Positions 1 through 6,808 of a DNA stretch of 7,873 bases are shown piece after piece. The number at the start of each line of letters is the position of its first letter. The stretch's first letter is position 1. Made by a program: the position numbers and the translations under genes. The notes under the pieces were generated by a model. That model worked only from the letters and a program-made list of their open reading frames with translations, had not been told where the DNA came from and searched no databases. Origin of the DNA: Candidatus Omnitrophota bacterium (GTDB taxonomy: Bacteria; Omnitrophota; Koll11; Gygaellales; Profunditerraquicolaceae); contig JAQUNE010000060.1 in NCBI GenBank assembly GCA_028717765.1, positions 1 to 7,873 of the forward strand. Reading direction: 5' to 3'.

Positions 1-915
1 GGGAAGATTGAAAAAGTAGAAAAGGTTAATAAGACCGAGGAGGAATGGAAAAAGATCCTAACGCCTGAGCAGTTTAGAGTAATGCGCTTAAAAGGCACTG
101 AACAGCCGTTTACAAATACTTGCCTTATTCCTCCTAAAGGCCAAGGTGGAATTTATCAGTGCGTAGGCTGTGGAATAGATCTCTTCATCTATAAGAAAAA
201 GTTTGAATCAGGTACTGGTTGGCCGAGTTTCTGGGAGCCGGTTTCGGATTTAAATATCCGTTTGCAGGAAGATAATAGTTTTGGGTCGCGCCGTACAGAG
301 GTGCTTTGTGCGCGCTGTGGTGCGCACTTGGGCCATGTTTTTGATGACGGCCCGCCGCCAACGGGTAAACGCTATTGTATTAATGCAGTAGCTTTAAAGC
401 TTAAGTTGATGCCGGAAGCCCTGCAGAATGAAAAGGCAATTTTTTCCGCGGGATGTTTCTGGGGTGTTGAGGCAGCTTTTAGGCAGTTAATTGGCAAGGG
501 TGTGATTTCCGTGACCTCAGGTTATACCGGAGGGCACTTTAAGAATCCTACCTATAAAGATGTTAGTTCCGGTAAAACCGGCCATGCAGAATCAGTAGAG
601 ATTATCTATGACCCGGAAAAAATATCCTACGAAAAACTGCTGGATGTTTTTTGGAGTATCCATGATCCGACTACGGTTAATCAGCAAGGGCCGGATATTG
701 GTGCGCAGTACCGCTCCGCGATATTTTATTCTACTGCCGAGCAGAAGGCGCAGGCAATAGCCTCAAAGGAAAGGCTCGAGCAGTCCAAGAAGTATAAGCA
801 AAGAATTGTTACCGAGATCAGCCAGGCAGGAGAATTTTATCCGGCTGAAGAATACCATCAGGATTATTTTCGTAAGCAGGGGATAAAACCTACCTGTCAT
901 ATTCCGGTGAAATAA
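1..915 (+). CDS. msrBA: Bifunctional peptide methionine sulfoxide reductase, MsrB-MsrA fusion (5' partial)
   Basis: This enzyme reduces oxidised methionine in proteins: the MsrB half acts on the R-sulfoxide and the MsrA half on the S-sulfoxide. The frame is open from base 1 and the upstream codons read [20 protein letters not shown], the usual MsrB N-terminus, so the ATG at 82 is internal and the true start is outside the window. Numbering codons from base 1, MsrB spans about 13-136, with zinc cysteines C54/C57 (CVGC) and C103/C106 (CARC), the SGTGWPSFW motif, and catalytic C126 in RYCIN. MsrA spans about 145-299, with catalytic C152 in GCFWG, the GYTGG and GHAE motifs, EEYHQDYF, and a C-terminal resolving cysteine candidate C299. 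B-before-A is the less common domain order. The MsrB half has Thr where many MsrBs have the resolving Cys (SGCGWPSF); C41 might substitute. No signal peptide can be judged because the N-terminus is missing. The propeller gene follows after 45 bases. Confidence 0.95.
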   Translation, partial: GKIEKVEKVNKTEEEWKKILTPEQFRVMRLKGTEQPFTNTCLIPPKGQGGIYQCVGCGIDLFIYKKKFESGTGWPSFWEPVSDLNIRLQEDNSFGSRRTEVLCARCGAHLGHVFDDGPPPTGKRYCINAVALKLKLMPEALQNEKAIFSAGCFWGVEAAFRQLIGKGVISVTSGYTGGHFKNPTYKDVSSGKTGHAESVEIIYDPEKISYEKLLDVFWSIHDPTTVNQQGPDIGAQYRSAIFYSTAEQKAQAIASKERLEQSKKYKQRIVTEISQAGEFYPAEEYHQDYFRKQGIKPTCHIPVK

Positions 916-960
916 TTATATGAAAGCTTCGATGTTAGGGAAATAAAAGAGGATGCTGTA

Positions 961-1959
961 ATGAAAAAAACTATATTTTATTTTTTAAGCCTTTTCCTTA
1001 TTTTATTAAATCCCGCTTATGCGGATCACCACACAACACTTACCTTGAAAAAAAAGATCCTCTTACCGGATCTAAAGGGCCGCATTGATCATCTGGCCAT
1101 TGACCTTAAAGGCGAAAGATTATTCGTGCCTGTACTTGGCAATAATGCTTTAGAGATTATTGATCTAAAATCAGGAAAAAGTATACATACCATTAAAGGG
1201 CTGTCCGAACCGCAAGGGGTTATTTTCGTTTCTGAGAGCAATAAAATTTATGTCTCAAACGCAGGTAACGGCGAATGCAATATTTTTGATGCAAATTCCT
1301 TCAGTCTTATCAAGACTATCGAATTTGGTGAAGATGCGGATAATATGCGTTATGATCCAGCCACCCGGCATATCTATATCGGTTATGGCTCAGGAGGTAT
1401 CGGAATTGTTGATAGCGTAAATGATAAACGGCTAGGCGATATCCTGCTTTCAGCGCATCCCGAAGCATTTGAATTTGAAACCCAGGGAACAAGAATATTT
1501 ATAAATATACCTTCTTCCAGGGAAATTATCGTAGCTGATTATAAAAAAACGGGGGTTGAAAATCATTGGCAGCTTAAAAATACAAGTGAGAATTTTCCCA
1601 TGGCGTTGGATGAAGCAAATCAGCGTTTATTTATCGGCTGTAGAAATCCGGAGAAATTACTTGTTCTAGATACGCTATCCGGAAAGGTTACTTATGAACT
1701 TGCGCTTGATAGCGACGCGGATGATATTTTTTATGATGCCAAAAATAAACGCCTTTTTATTTCTTGCGGGGAAGGGTTCATTGATGTGATAGAACAAAAG
1801 GGGCCCTCCGATTATGTTGTCGCGGAAAGAATCCCTACTATACAGGGAGCGCGTACCTCGCTTTTCGTGCCTGAATCAGGATATTATTATCTTGCTGTTC
1901 CGGCACACGAGAGCCAAGAAGCCGAGATACAAATCTACAAAATAAACCAAAAACAATAA
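961..1959 (+). CDS. Secreted YncE/YVTN-type beta-propeller protein
   Basis: This 332-residue protein is exported and folds as a beta-propeller; no enzymatic activity can be read from it. Residues 1-21 form a Sec signal peptide (two Lys, a hydrophobic run, then a likely AYA|D cleavage site after residue 21). The rest consists of repeated blade-like units of about 40 residues, each with a hydrophobic strand, a D-x-x-x-G/N turn and strands such as LFVPVLGNN, IYVSNAGNG, IYIGYGSGG and LFISCGEG. Conserved-looking signatures include GRIDHLAID, EPQGV, DADNMRYD, NFPMALDE, DADDIFYDA and GARTSLFVPE, which match my recollection of YncE-like proteins in environmental bacteria. The start is supported by an AGAGG ribosome binding site at 948-952, 8 bases before the ATG. 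The gene sits 45 bases behind msrBA with no terminator between, so one operon is likely. YncE-like propellers are often proposed to bind DNA, metal or other proteins; the role here is unknown. Confidence 0.88.
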   Translation: MKKTIFYFLSLFLILLNPAYADHHTTLTLKKKILLPDLKGRIDHLAIDLKGERLFVPVLGNNALEIIDLKSGKSIHTIKGLSEPQGVIFVSESNKIYVSNAGNGECNIFDANSFSLIKTIEFGEDADNMRYDPATRHIYIGYGSGGIGIVDSVNDKRLGDILLSAHPEAFEFETQGTRIFINIPSSREIIVADYKKTGVENHWQLKNTSENFPMALDEANQRLFIGCRNPEKLLVLDTLSGKVTYELALDSDADDIFYDAKNKRLFISCGEGFIDVIEQKGPSDYVVAERIPTIQGARTSLFVPESGYYYLAVPAHESQEAEIQIYKINQKQ

Positions 1960-2044
1960 TCCTAAATATAAATGATAGATACAAGGGGAGATCTGAAGAC
2001 ACATTAAAACGTGAGCGGGGTTTAAAAACATACGAGTTTTGTTA

Positions 2045-2072
2045 TTGACTTTTGTATAAAATGAAGGATAAT
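2045..2072 (+). promoter_or_regulatory. Sigma70-like promoter for the structured leader / kinase operon
   Basis: The sequence shows TTGACT (2045-2050) and GATAAT (2067-2072) separated by 16 bases, which is 5/6 and 5/6 to the -35 and -10 consensus. The predicted transcription start is about 2078-2081. It is the best promoter match in the 1960-2216 gap and lies directly upstream of two hairpins and an intrinsic terminator. An alternative -10 at 2055-2060 (TATAAA) has no acceptable -35. Confidence 0.6.
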
Positions 2073-2078
2073 TTGAAC

Positions 2079-2199
2079 TAGGTAGGCTCACAAGGAAGTG
2101 AGCAGAATTTAAGAAAAAGTAATAGTAGAAGTGACTATTATGAGATAACTTTTGAAGTTCAACCCAAGGTGCTGCAGAAATGCAGGCCTTGGGTTTTTT
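2079..2199 (+). ncRNA. Candidate structured leader RNA or small RNA upstream of the histidine kinase
   Basis: Between the predicted start near 2079 and the T-run at 2199 lies a roughly 120-nt non-coding stretch with ordered structure. Hairpin A is GCTCAC (2086-2091), loop AAGGAA, GTGAGC (2098-2103). Hairpin B is TAATAGT (2120-2126), loop of 7, ACTATTA (2134-2140). A small AACTT/AAGTT hairpin (2147-2159) follows, then the terminator. TTGAACT (2073-2079) and AGTTCAA (2156-2162) could close A and B into a three-way junction, but the 5' strand falls at or before the predicted start, so this pairing is uncertain. I could not match the layout to any riboswitch class I know (c-di-GMP I/II, purine, guanidine, fluoride, THF and others considered). 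It could be an attenuator controlling the kinase or an independent sRNA. No long antiterminator pairing with the terminator arms is evident. Confidence 0.45.
2161..2199 (+). terminator. Strong intrinsic (Rho-independent) terminator
   Basis: The stem AACCCAAGG (2161-2169) pairs with CCTTGGGTT (2187-2195). It continues inside as CTGCA (2172-2176) with TGCAG (2181-2185), capped by a GAAA tetraloop, with a bulge near 2170/2171 and 2186. A run of six T (2194-2199) follows immediately. It lies downstream of a promoter and only 17 bases before the kinase ATG, so the kinase can be expressed from that promoter only by readthrough or controlled antitermination. It could also end transcripts coming from the propeller gene. 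Confidence 0.85.
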
Positions 2200-2207
2200 A
2201 TTTTGGC

Positions 2208-2212
2208 GGGGA
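2208..2212 (+). promoter_or_regulatory. Ribosome binding site of the histidine kinase, overlapping a GGA motif
   Basis: GGGGA at 2208-2212 sits 4 bases before ATG 2217 and is the only purine-rich candidate upstream of it. It supports ATG 2217 as the start rather than the in-frame GTG at 2169, which lies inside the terminator stem. The match to AGGAGG is only moderate and the spacing is short, suggesting weak or regulated initiation. Confidence 0.5.
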
Positions 2213-2216
2213 TACG

Positions 2217-5200
2217 ATGAGTAAAAACATGATTATGAGAAGTAAGGGTAAATTTGTTATTGAGTATATCCTGATCACAATTTTGATATTGTTATTAGCC
2301 GGTATCATTGCTTTCGGCTGTATCAATTATCAAGATTATTCGAAACATTTTCGCCACAATACAGAAAGTCAGCTTTCCGCGATTGCCGATCTAAAATCAA
2401 ATGAAATCAGCCAGTATATTAATGAGAGGATCGGAAATGGCAATATGTTATTTAGGCGTGATACTTTTTACGATACCGTGCGGGGTTTCTTTGAAAATCC
2501 GCAGGATGTAAAAAATACAGAATATTTGCGGGCATGGTTAAGTAGATATGGAGCTCATTATCAGTATGACAATGTCGCTATTTTAGATATTCATGGTAAC
2601 ATCCGTCTTAGCGTTCCCAAAAAAGAGGATAAGGCTTGTTCATCAATTCTAAAGATCATCCCCGAAGTGCTCAGTAATGGCCAAGTCAAGCTGGGAGATT
2701 TTTGCCGCAGCGAATATGATAATCGTATATACCTGTCGATTCTCGTGCCTATACTTGGTGAGCAAAGTAACAGCCAGCCTCTGGGTGTTTTGGTTCTACG
2801 CATTGACCCCGAAATCTATCTCTATCCTTTCATCAAAAAATGGCCTATTCCCAGCGAAACCGCGGAAACCCTGATTGTCCGCCGGGGTGGTAAAGATGTT
2901 CTATTCTTAAACGAGCTTAAATTCCAAAAAAACACCGCGCTTAATCTGCGATTTAATATCAATGAAAATAAAGATTTACCCGCAGCAAAAGCAGTACTTG
3001 GCCAGGTAGGATTCGTGGAAGGTAGAGACTATCGCGGAGTGCCGGTAGTGGCATATGTGCGCGCAATTAGCGATTCACCGTGGTTTTTAGTTGCCCGCAT
3101 TGATCAATCAGAAGTATATGCACCGTTACATCGGCAGCTCAGGTCAATAGTATGGCTGGTTATTTCTTTAAGCATTGGTATTGGCGTAATCATTTGGCTT
3201 ATTTTATGGCATAAATACTATCGGGCGCAGCGCCTTGTTTCTAAAGCGCTCGAAGAAAGCGAAGAGAGGTATCGCAGGCTCTTTGAGGCATCTCAAGACG
3301 GGATACTTTTAGTTGAATTTGATACGGGAATAATCTCAGACGTTAACCCGTTTTTGATCAATATGCTCGGGTTTTCTAAAACCGAATTCGTGAAAAAATA
3401 TCTCTGGGATATCGGTGTTTTTAAAGATATCCTGGCGTCAAAAGATAATTTTCTGGAATTGCAGCAGAAAACATATATCCGTTATGAAGATCTTCCTCTT
3501 CAAACAAAGAATGGAAAAGAGATTGAGGTTGAATTCGTGAGTAATGTTTATCTTGTTGACCATAAGAAAACTATCCAGTGTAATATCCGCGACATTACCG
3601 AGCGCAAGAAATTGGAAAGGGAATTAGCGCAGGTAAAAGAAACCCGATACAGGGCGCTGATTGAAAATCTTCCCGGAAAGGTATTTTTAAAAGACAGGAA
3701 TTCGGTTTATATTACCTGTAATGATAACTACGCAAAAGATCTGAATATCAAGTTTGATGAAATCGTCGGTAAGACAGACTTTAGTTTTTTTCCGACAACC
3801 CTGGCTGAAAAATACAGGGCTGATGATAAAAGAATTATGGAATCGAGAAAAACCGAAAATATAGAGGAGGAATACATAGTAATAAAAGATTTTCTCAAGG
3901 GTGCTGAAAAAATGATCATTAACACGATTAAGGGCCCGATCCTGGATAAAACAGGTAATGTTGTGGGAATATTTGGTTTTTTCTGGGATATCACCGAGCG
4001 TAAAAAGGCGGAAACAGAAATAATCAATTTGAACAAAAAAATAGAATTTATATTGGGAGCGACAAAAACCGGAATGGATATTATCGATTCAGATTTTAAT
4101 ATAGTATATATTGATTCGGCATGGCAAAAAATCTATGGGAATCCGGAAGGTAGAAAATGCTATGAATATTTTATGGACAGGAATGAAGCGTGTGCCGAAT
4201 GTGGGATTAAAAAAGCATTCGAGACGAAGAATACCGTGGTTACCGAAGAGATTTTGGTAAAAGAAGGTAATCGGCCTATACAGGTAACTACTATTCCCTT
4301 TCAGGATAAAGACGGCAATTGGTTTGTAGCGGAAGTTAACATTGATATTACCGAGCGTAAGCGGATTGAAGAGGAATTGAAAAAATACCGCAATCATTTG
4401 GAAGAACTGGTGAAAGAAAAAACAGAGCAAATACAGGAATCCGAAAAAAATTTTAAGGCGATATTTGAAGATGCTATGGATGGTATACTCTTGGCAGACA
4501 TAGAGAGCAAAAAATTCATCATGTGCAATAGGGCAATCTGCGCTATGTTAGGATACGCTGAGCAAGATTTAAAATGCCTTGGTGTAAATGATATTCATCC
4601 GGAGATAAGCCTGCCGCAGATCATGGTGATATTTGAGAAATTGGTGCAAGGAGAATTGAGTACCGCGGATAGCATATCCGTAAAAAGGAAAGACGGCAGT
4701 ATCTTTTACGCGGATATTACTGCTTCTGTGGTAACCTTATCCGGAAGGAAATATCTGATGGGGAGCTTCCGTGATGTTACCGAGCGTAAAAAAGTAGAAG
4801 AAGCGTTAATTGATGCGGTAAAGACAAAATCAGATTTTACCGGCATGGTCTCTCACGAATTAAGGACCCCGCTTTCCGTAATTAAGGAAGGGATCTCCGT
4901 GGTTTTAGATAAGGTAACAGGCAATATCAATGAGGAACAATCCAAGTATTTAAGTATGGTGATAAATAATGTGGAACGTTTGGACCGTTTGATCTCCCAG
5001 GTGCTGGATTTCCAGAAAATTGATTCCGGAAAAATAGAATATGACATGGAAGAAAATGATATGAATGAGGCAGTGAAGGAAATAAAGAATACCATGATGT
5101 TGTTATTTCAGAAGAAGCAATTGGCATTTGAAATTAACCTCTGCGGTAATCTTCCCCGGGTAAAATTTGACTCGGATAAAATTATTCAGGTTTTAGCCAA

Positions 5201-5501
5201 CTTGGTAAATAACGCTTTCAAAATTACGGAAAAAGGCGGTATTACTATTAGTACCAGCATGGGGGATAATTTTATTCAAGTTGAGGTTAAGGATACAGGC
5301 AAAGGCATCAAAGAAGAGAATATAGGAAAGCTATTCCAGGAATTCACGCAATTAGAGCGGAAGACCGGCGGTACAGGGCTTGGGTTGTCTATTTGTAAGA
5401 AAATAATTGAAGCACATAAAGGAAAAATTTGGGCGCAGTCAGAATTTGGTAAAGGTACATCTTTTTATTTCACCTTGCCCATTAAAGAACGGAGGGCATG
5501 A
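2217..5501 (+). CDS. Membrane sensor histidine kinase: Cache, four PAS, HisKA, HATPase
   Basis: This 1094-residue kinase autophosphorylates on histidine and should pass the phosphate to a receiver, most likely the next gene product. TM1 is about 17-36 and TM2 about 311-331. They flank a ~270-residue periplasmic region that looks like a double Cache domain ([16 protein letters not shown] near its start) and holds C141 and C163, a possible disulfide. Cytoplasmic PAS domains lie at about 349-465, 478-595, 609-714 and 742-857; each ends in a D-I/V-TERK motif. PAS3 carries C648-x10-C659-x2-C662. A charged coiled-coil linker precedes PAS4. The HisKA H-box is SHELRTPL with phospho-acceptor H880. The ATPase shows an N-box ([11 protein letters not shown]999), DTGKGI (D1026) and GGTGLGL (1051-1057), all intact. 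No C-terminal receiver is fused. The start is placed at ATG 2217 because the upstream in-frame codons belong to a terminator. The ligand is unknown. Confidence 0.93.
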   Translation: MSKNMIMRSKGKFVIEYILITILILLLAGIIAFGCINYQDYSKHFRHNTESQLSAIADLKSNEISQYINERIGNGNMLFRRDTFYDTVRGFFENPQDVKNTEYLRAWLSRYGAHYQYDNVAILDIHGNIRLSVPKKEDKACSSILKIIPEVLSNGQVKLGDFCRSEYDNRIYLSILVPILGEQSNSQPLGVLVLRIDPEIYLYPFIKKWPIPSETAETLIVRRGGKDVLFLNELKFQKNTALNLRFNINENKDLPAAKAVLGQVGFVEGRDYRGVPVVAYVRAISDSPWFLVARIDQSEVYAPLHRQLRSIVWLVISLSIGIGVIIWLILWHKYYRAQRLVSKALEESEERYRRLFEASQDGILLVEFDTGIISDVNPFLINMLGFSKTEFVKKYLWDIGVFKDILASKDNFLELQQKTYIRYEDLPLQTKNGKEIEVEFVSNVYLVDHKKTIQCNIRDITERKKLERELAQVKETRYRALIENLPGKVFLKDRNSVYITCNDNYAKDLNIKFDEIVGKTDFSFFPTTLAEKYRADDKRIMESRKTENIEEEYIVIKDFLKGAEKMIINTIKGPILDKTGNVVGIFGFFWDITERKKAETEIINLNKKIEFILGATKTGMDIIDSDFNIVYIDSAWQKIYGNPEGRKCYEYFMDRNEACAECGIKKAFETKNTVVTEEILVKEGNRPIQVTTIPFQDKDGNWFVAEVNIDITERKRIEEELKKYRNHLEELVKEKTEQIQESEKNFKAIFEDAMDGILLADIESKKFIMCNRAICAMLGYAEQDLKCLGVNDIHPEISLPQIMVIFEKLVQGELSTADSISVKRKDGSIFYADITASVVTLSGRKYLMGSFRDVTERKKVEEALIDAVKTKSDFTGMVSHELRTPLSVIKEGISVVLDKVTGNINEEQSKYLSMVINNVERLDRLISQVLDFQKIDSGKIEYDMEENDMNEAVKEIKNTMMLLFQKKQLAFEINLCGNLPRVKFDSDKIIQVLANLVNNAFKITEKGGITISTSMGDNFIQVEVKDTGKGIKEENIGKLFQEFTQLERKTGGTGLGLSICKKIIEAHKGKIWAQSEFGKGTSFYFTLPIKERRA
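5491..5496 (+). promoter_or_regulatory. Ribosome binding site of the response regulator
   Basis: GGAGGG lies within the last codons of the kinase gene, 6 bases before ATG 5503. It fixes the receiver start at 5503, so in-frame ATGs further upstream (for example 5407) are not needed. The position implies translational coupling with the kinase. Confidence 0.8.
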
Positions 5502-5502
5502 G

Positions 5503-5871
5503 ATGGCAAAAGAGATTCTTGTGGTTGATGATGAGCCGGATATTAGAGATGTCGGAACAGTGAGGTTAAAGCATTTAGGCTATAAAGTCGTCTCTGCAGT
5601 TGATGCTGAGGAGGCTTTAGTTTTGTTAGAAAAAAATATTCCCGATTTAATATTGCTCGATCTGCTCTTGCCAAAAATGCAAGGTGATGAACTTTGTAAA
5701 AAGCTAAAATCTGATGATAAATACAAAAATATCCCCATAATTTTATTTACTGCCAGCTCCGTACGTACCAGTATTCCTGGAAAGGTCGAAGAAATGGGGG
5801 CTGATGATTGCATTATGAAGCCTTTTGAACCGCAGGAGTTAATCAGCAAAATTAAAAAATTTATCGGATAA
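5503..5871 (+). CDS. Stand-alone CheY-like receiver (single-domain response regulator)
   Basis: This 122-residue protein is a complete receiver domain with no output domain, the usual length for CheY/Spo0F-type regulators. The acidic pocket is D9/D10 (LVVDDEPDIR), the phospho-acceptor is D53 (LILLDLLLP), the switch Thr is T83 (LFTAS), and the conserved lysine is K106 (IMKPFEP), so all phosphorylation residues are present. The start codon follows the kinase stop after a single base (5502) and has a strong ribosome binding site inside the kinase gene, so kinase and receiver are co-transcribed and probably cognate. Without a DNA-binding or enzymatic domain it must act by protein-protein contact or as a phosphorelay intermediate. 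The partner is not in this window, unless it is the sensor beginning at 7668. Confidence 0.93.
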   Translation: MAKEILVVDDEPDIRDVGTVRLKHLGYKVVSAVDAEEALVLLEKNIPDLILLDLLLPKMQGDELCKKLKSDDKYKNIPIILFTASSVRTSIPGKVEEMGADDCIMKPFEPQELISKIKKFIG

Positions 5872-5893
5872 AACCGCCTATTTTTATTTATCC
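5866..5893 (+). repeat. Inverted repeat at the end of the receiver gene
   Basis: GGATAAA (5866-5872) and TTTATCC (5887-5893) form a 7-bp inverted repeat around a 14-base loop, overlapping the receiver stop codon. It is followed by CCGCCTAATTTT rather than a clean T-run, so it is at best a weak terminator. It may also be an operator, since the downstream promoter follows closely. Confidence 0.3.
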
Positions 5894-5906
5894 CCGCCTA
5901 ATTTTG

Positions 5907-5915
5907 TGTTACAAT
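5907..5915 (+). promoter_or_regulatory. Extended -10 promoter element for the lipoprotein genes
   Basis: TGTTACAAT is an extended -10 (TG-N-TACAAT, hexamer at 5910-5915). The -35 position at 17-base spacing (TTTATC, 5887-5892) is poor, as is common for extended -10 promoters. The predicted start is about 5921-5923, at the start codon itself, and no Shine-Dalgarno sequence precedes ATG 5921, so a leaderless transcript is possible. Confidence 0.4.
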
Positions 5916-5920
5916 AAGCG

Positions 5921-6796
5921 ATGATGAATTTTTTCCGTTTATTAGTAGCTTATCTTTTTATCTGTACGTTATTCTTCGGGTGTAATATCCCTGACCTTAA
6001 TAGCGATTGGCGCACCCAACAAATTACTATTGATGGGAAATACTCGGATTGGCCAGGAAGAGAAACGTACTATGATGAGAAGGATGGCCTCGCCGTTAAT
6101 TTACTTAATGACCAGGAATATCTTTATCTTTGCCTGATTACGAGGAACCGCGAGTTGGAGATCCAATTAATGGAATCTGGCCTGGTGGCATGGTTTGACC
6201 CGCAGGGAGGGGAGAAAAAAATATTCGGGATTTCTTTTCCCATCGGTTTAAGCAGGATGGGAATATCTCTTGATGAAGATAAGAGAAACGAAGAAAAAGA
6301 CTGGCAGGATCAGGAAGATAAAAGTGGGTTGATAGATAGAGAAAGAGAGAGATGGAGGGATAAGGATTTTAATAAACACCTGGAAACTATGGAAGGATTA
6401 CAGGAGAGGTTGGAACTTTTGACCGGTCCTTTTGATTTTGAAGGTAAAGGAAAAAAACAAGCCGAAAAAGAGTGGCAAAGGAAGGAAGAGAGAAAAGAAT
6501 TTTTCAAAGACAAGGTTAAGGAGCTTTCATTGGAAGAAGCTGGTAAGCTGGGTATAGAAGTAAAGGTTGGGCGGGAAAATAATTATTTTGTTTATGAGTT
6601 AAAAGTGCCGCTAGTAAAAACCGATGCCCATCCTTTTGCTATTGGAGCTAAAGCAGGTGCAGCAATAGGTTTAGGTTTAGAAAATACAGGATTATCCGGG
6701 ATAGATTTTCCGGGCGAAGATGGTGGGCATGGGCCTGGTGCGCATTCAAGGGATGGTTTTGAATTCTGGGCCAAAGTCGCGCTTTCTCAAAGATGA
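5921..6796 (+). CDS. Putative lipoprotein with CBM9/DOMON-like N-terminal region and charged insert
   Basis: The function of this 291-residue protein is not recognised. Residues 1-20 are a hydrophobic signal ending in LFFGC, so C21 may be lipidated; Phe at -3 makes the lipobox imperfect. Residues about 34-115 contain ITIDGKYSDWPG, then alternating strands (YLYLCLITR, GLVAWFDPQG, FGISFPIG), a pattern resembling CBM9/DOMON-type beta-sandwich domains whose hallmark is 'IDG-x-x-x-DW'. Residues about 120-205 are very rich in Glu, Lys, Arg and Asp and probably helical. Strands resume with NYFVYELKVPL, then a Gly/His-rich loop (GEDGGHGPGAH) and a final strand FEFWAKVAL. There are two adjacent start ATGs (5921, 5924) and no clear ribosome binding site. 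It heads a two-gene lipoprotein cluster: the next gene starts 12 bases after its stop. It may bind a sugar, haem or another ligand at the envelope, which is only inference from the fold. Confidence 0.8.
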   Translation: MMNFFRLLVAYLFICTLFFGCNIPDLNSDWRTQQITIDGKYSDWPGRETYYDEKDGLAVNLLNDQEYLYLCLITRNRELEIQLMESGLVAWFDPQGGEKKIFGISFPIGLSRMGISLDEDKRNEEKDWQDQEDKSGLIDRERERWRDKDFNKHLETMEGLQERLELLTGPFDFEGKGKKQAEKEWQRKEERKEFFKDKVKELSLEEAGKLGIEVKVGRENNYFVYELKVPLVKTDAHPFAIGAKAGAAIGLGLENTGLSGIDFPGEDGGHGPGAHSRDGFEFWAKVALSQR

Positions 6797-6800
6797 GGAG
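6795..6800 (+). promoter_or_regulatory. Ribosome binding site of the second lipoprotein gene
   Basis: GAGGAG overlaps the stop codon of the preceding gene and lies 8 bases before ATG 6809. It supports that start, and co-translation with the gene upstream. Confidence 0.75.
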
Positions 6801-6808
6801 ATGTTTAG

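Noticed and set aside
82..84. ATG at 82 as the start of the methionine sulfoxide reductase
   Set aside because: The upstream frame is open to base 1 and encodes the conserved MsrB N-terminal helix, so the gene begins outside the window.
2024..2040. AAAAC/GTTTT hairpin as terminator of the msrBA-propeller unit
   Set aside because: The stem is only five mostly A-T pairs and has no following T-run; 1960-2044 shows no convincing terminator or gene.
1876..2091. Minus-strand 71-codon frame across the end of the propeller gene and the intergenic region
   Set aside because: It overlaps a convincing gene, has low-complexity hydrophobic content without recognisable features, and no ribosome binding site was seen.
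2073..2199. Known riboswitch classes (c-di-GMP I and II, purine, guanidine, fluoride, THF, SAM)
   Set aside because: The conserved junction and loop sequences I know for these classes are absent, for example no GEMM tetraloop/receptor or purine-type loop pair.
2169..2216. GTG at 2169 as the histidine kinase start
   Set aside because: These codons lie inside an intrinsic terminator stem and T-run; ATG 2217 directly precedes the expected TM1 leader and has a purine-rich site before it.
3591..4796. Four near-identical DNA segments of the form GAT-ATT-ACC-GAG-CGT-AA as a repeat element
   Set aside because: They encode the D-I/V-TERK end motif of each PAS domain at in-frame, domain-spaced positions, so they reflect protein conservation and not a DNA repeat.
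5407..5502. N-terminal extension of the response regulator from ATG 5407
   Set aside because: It would overlap the kinase ATPase domain by 95 bases, while ATG 5503 has a strong ribosome binding site and gives a standard receiver length.
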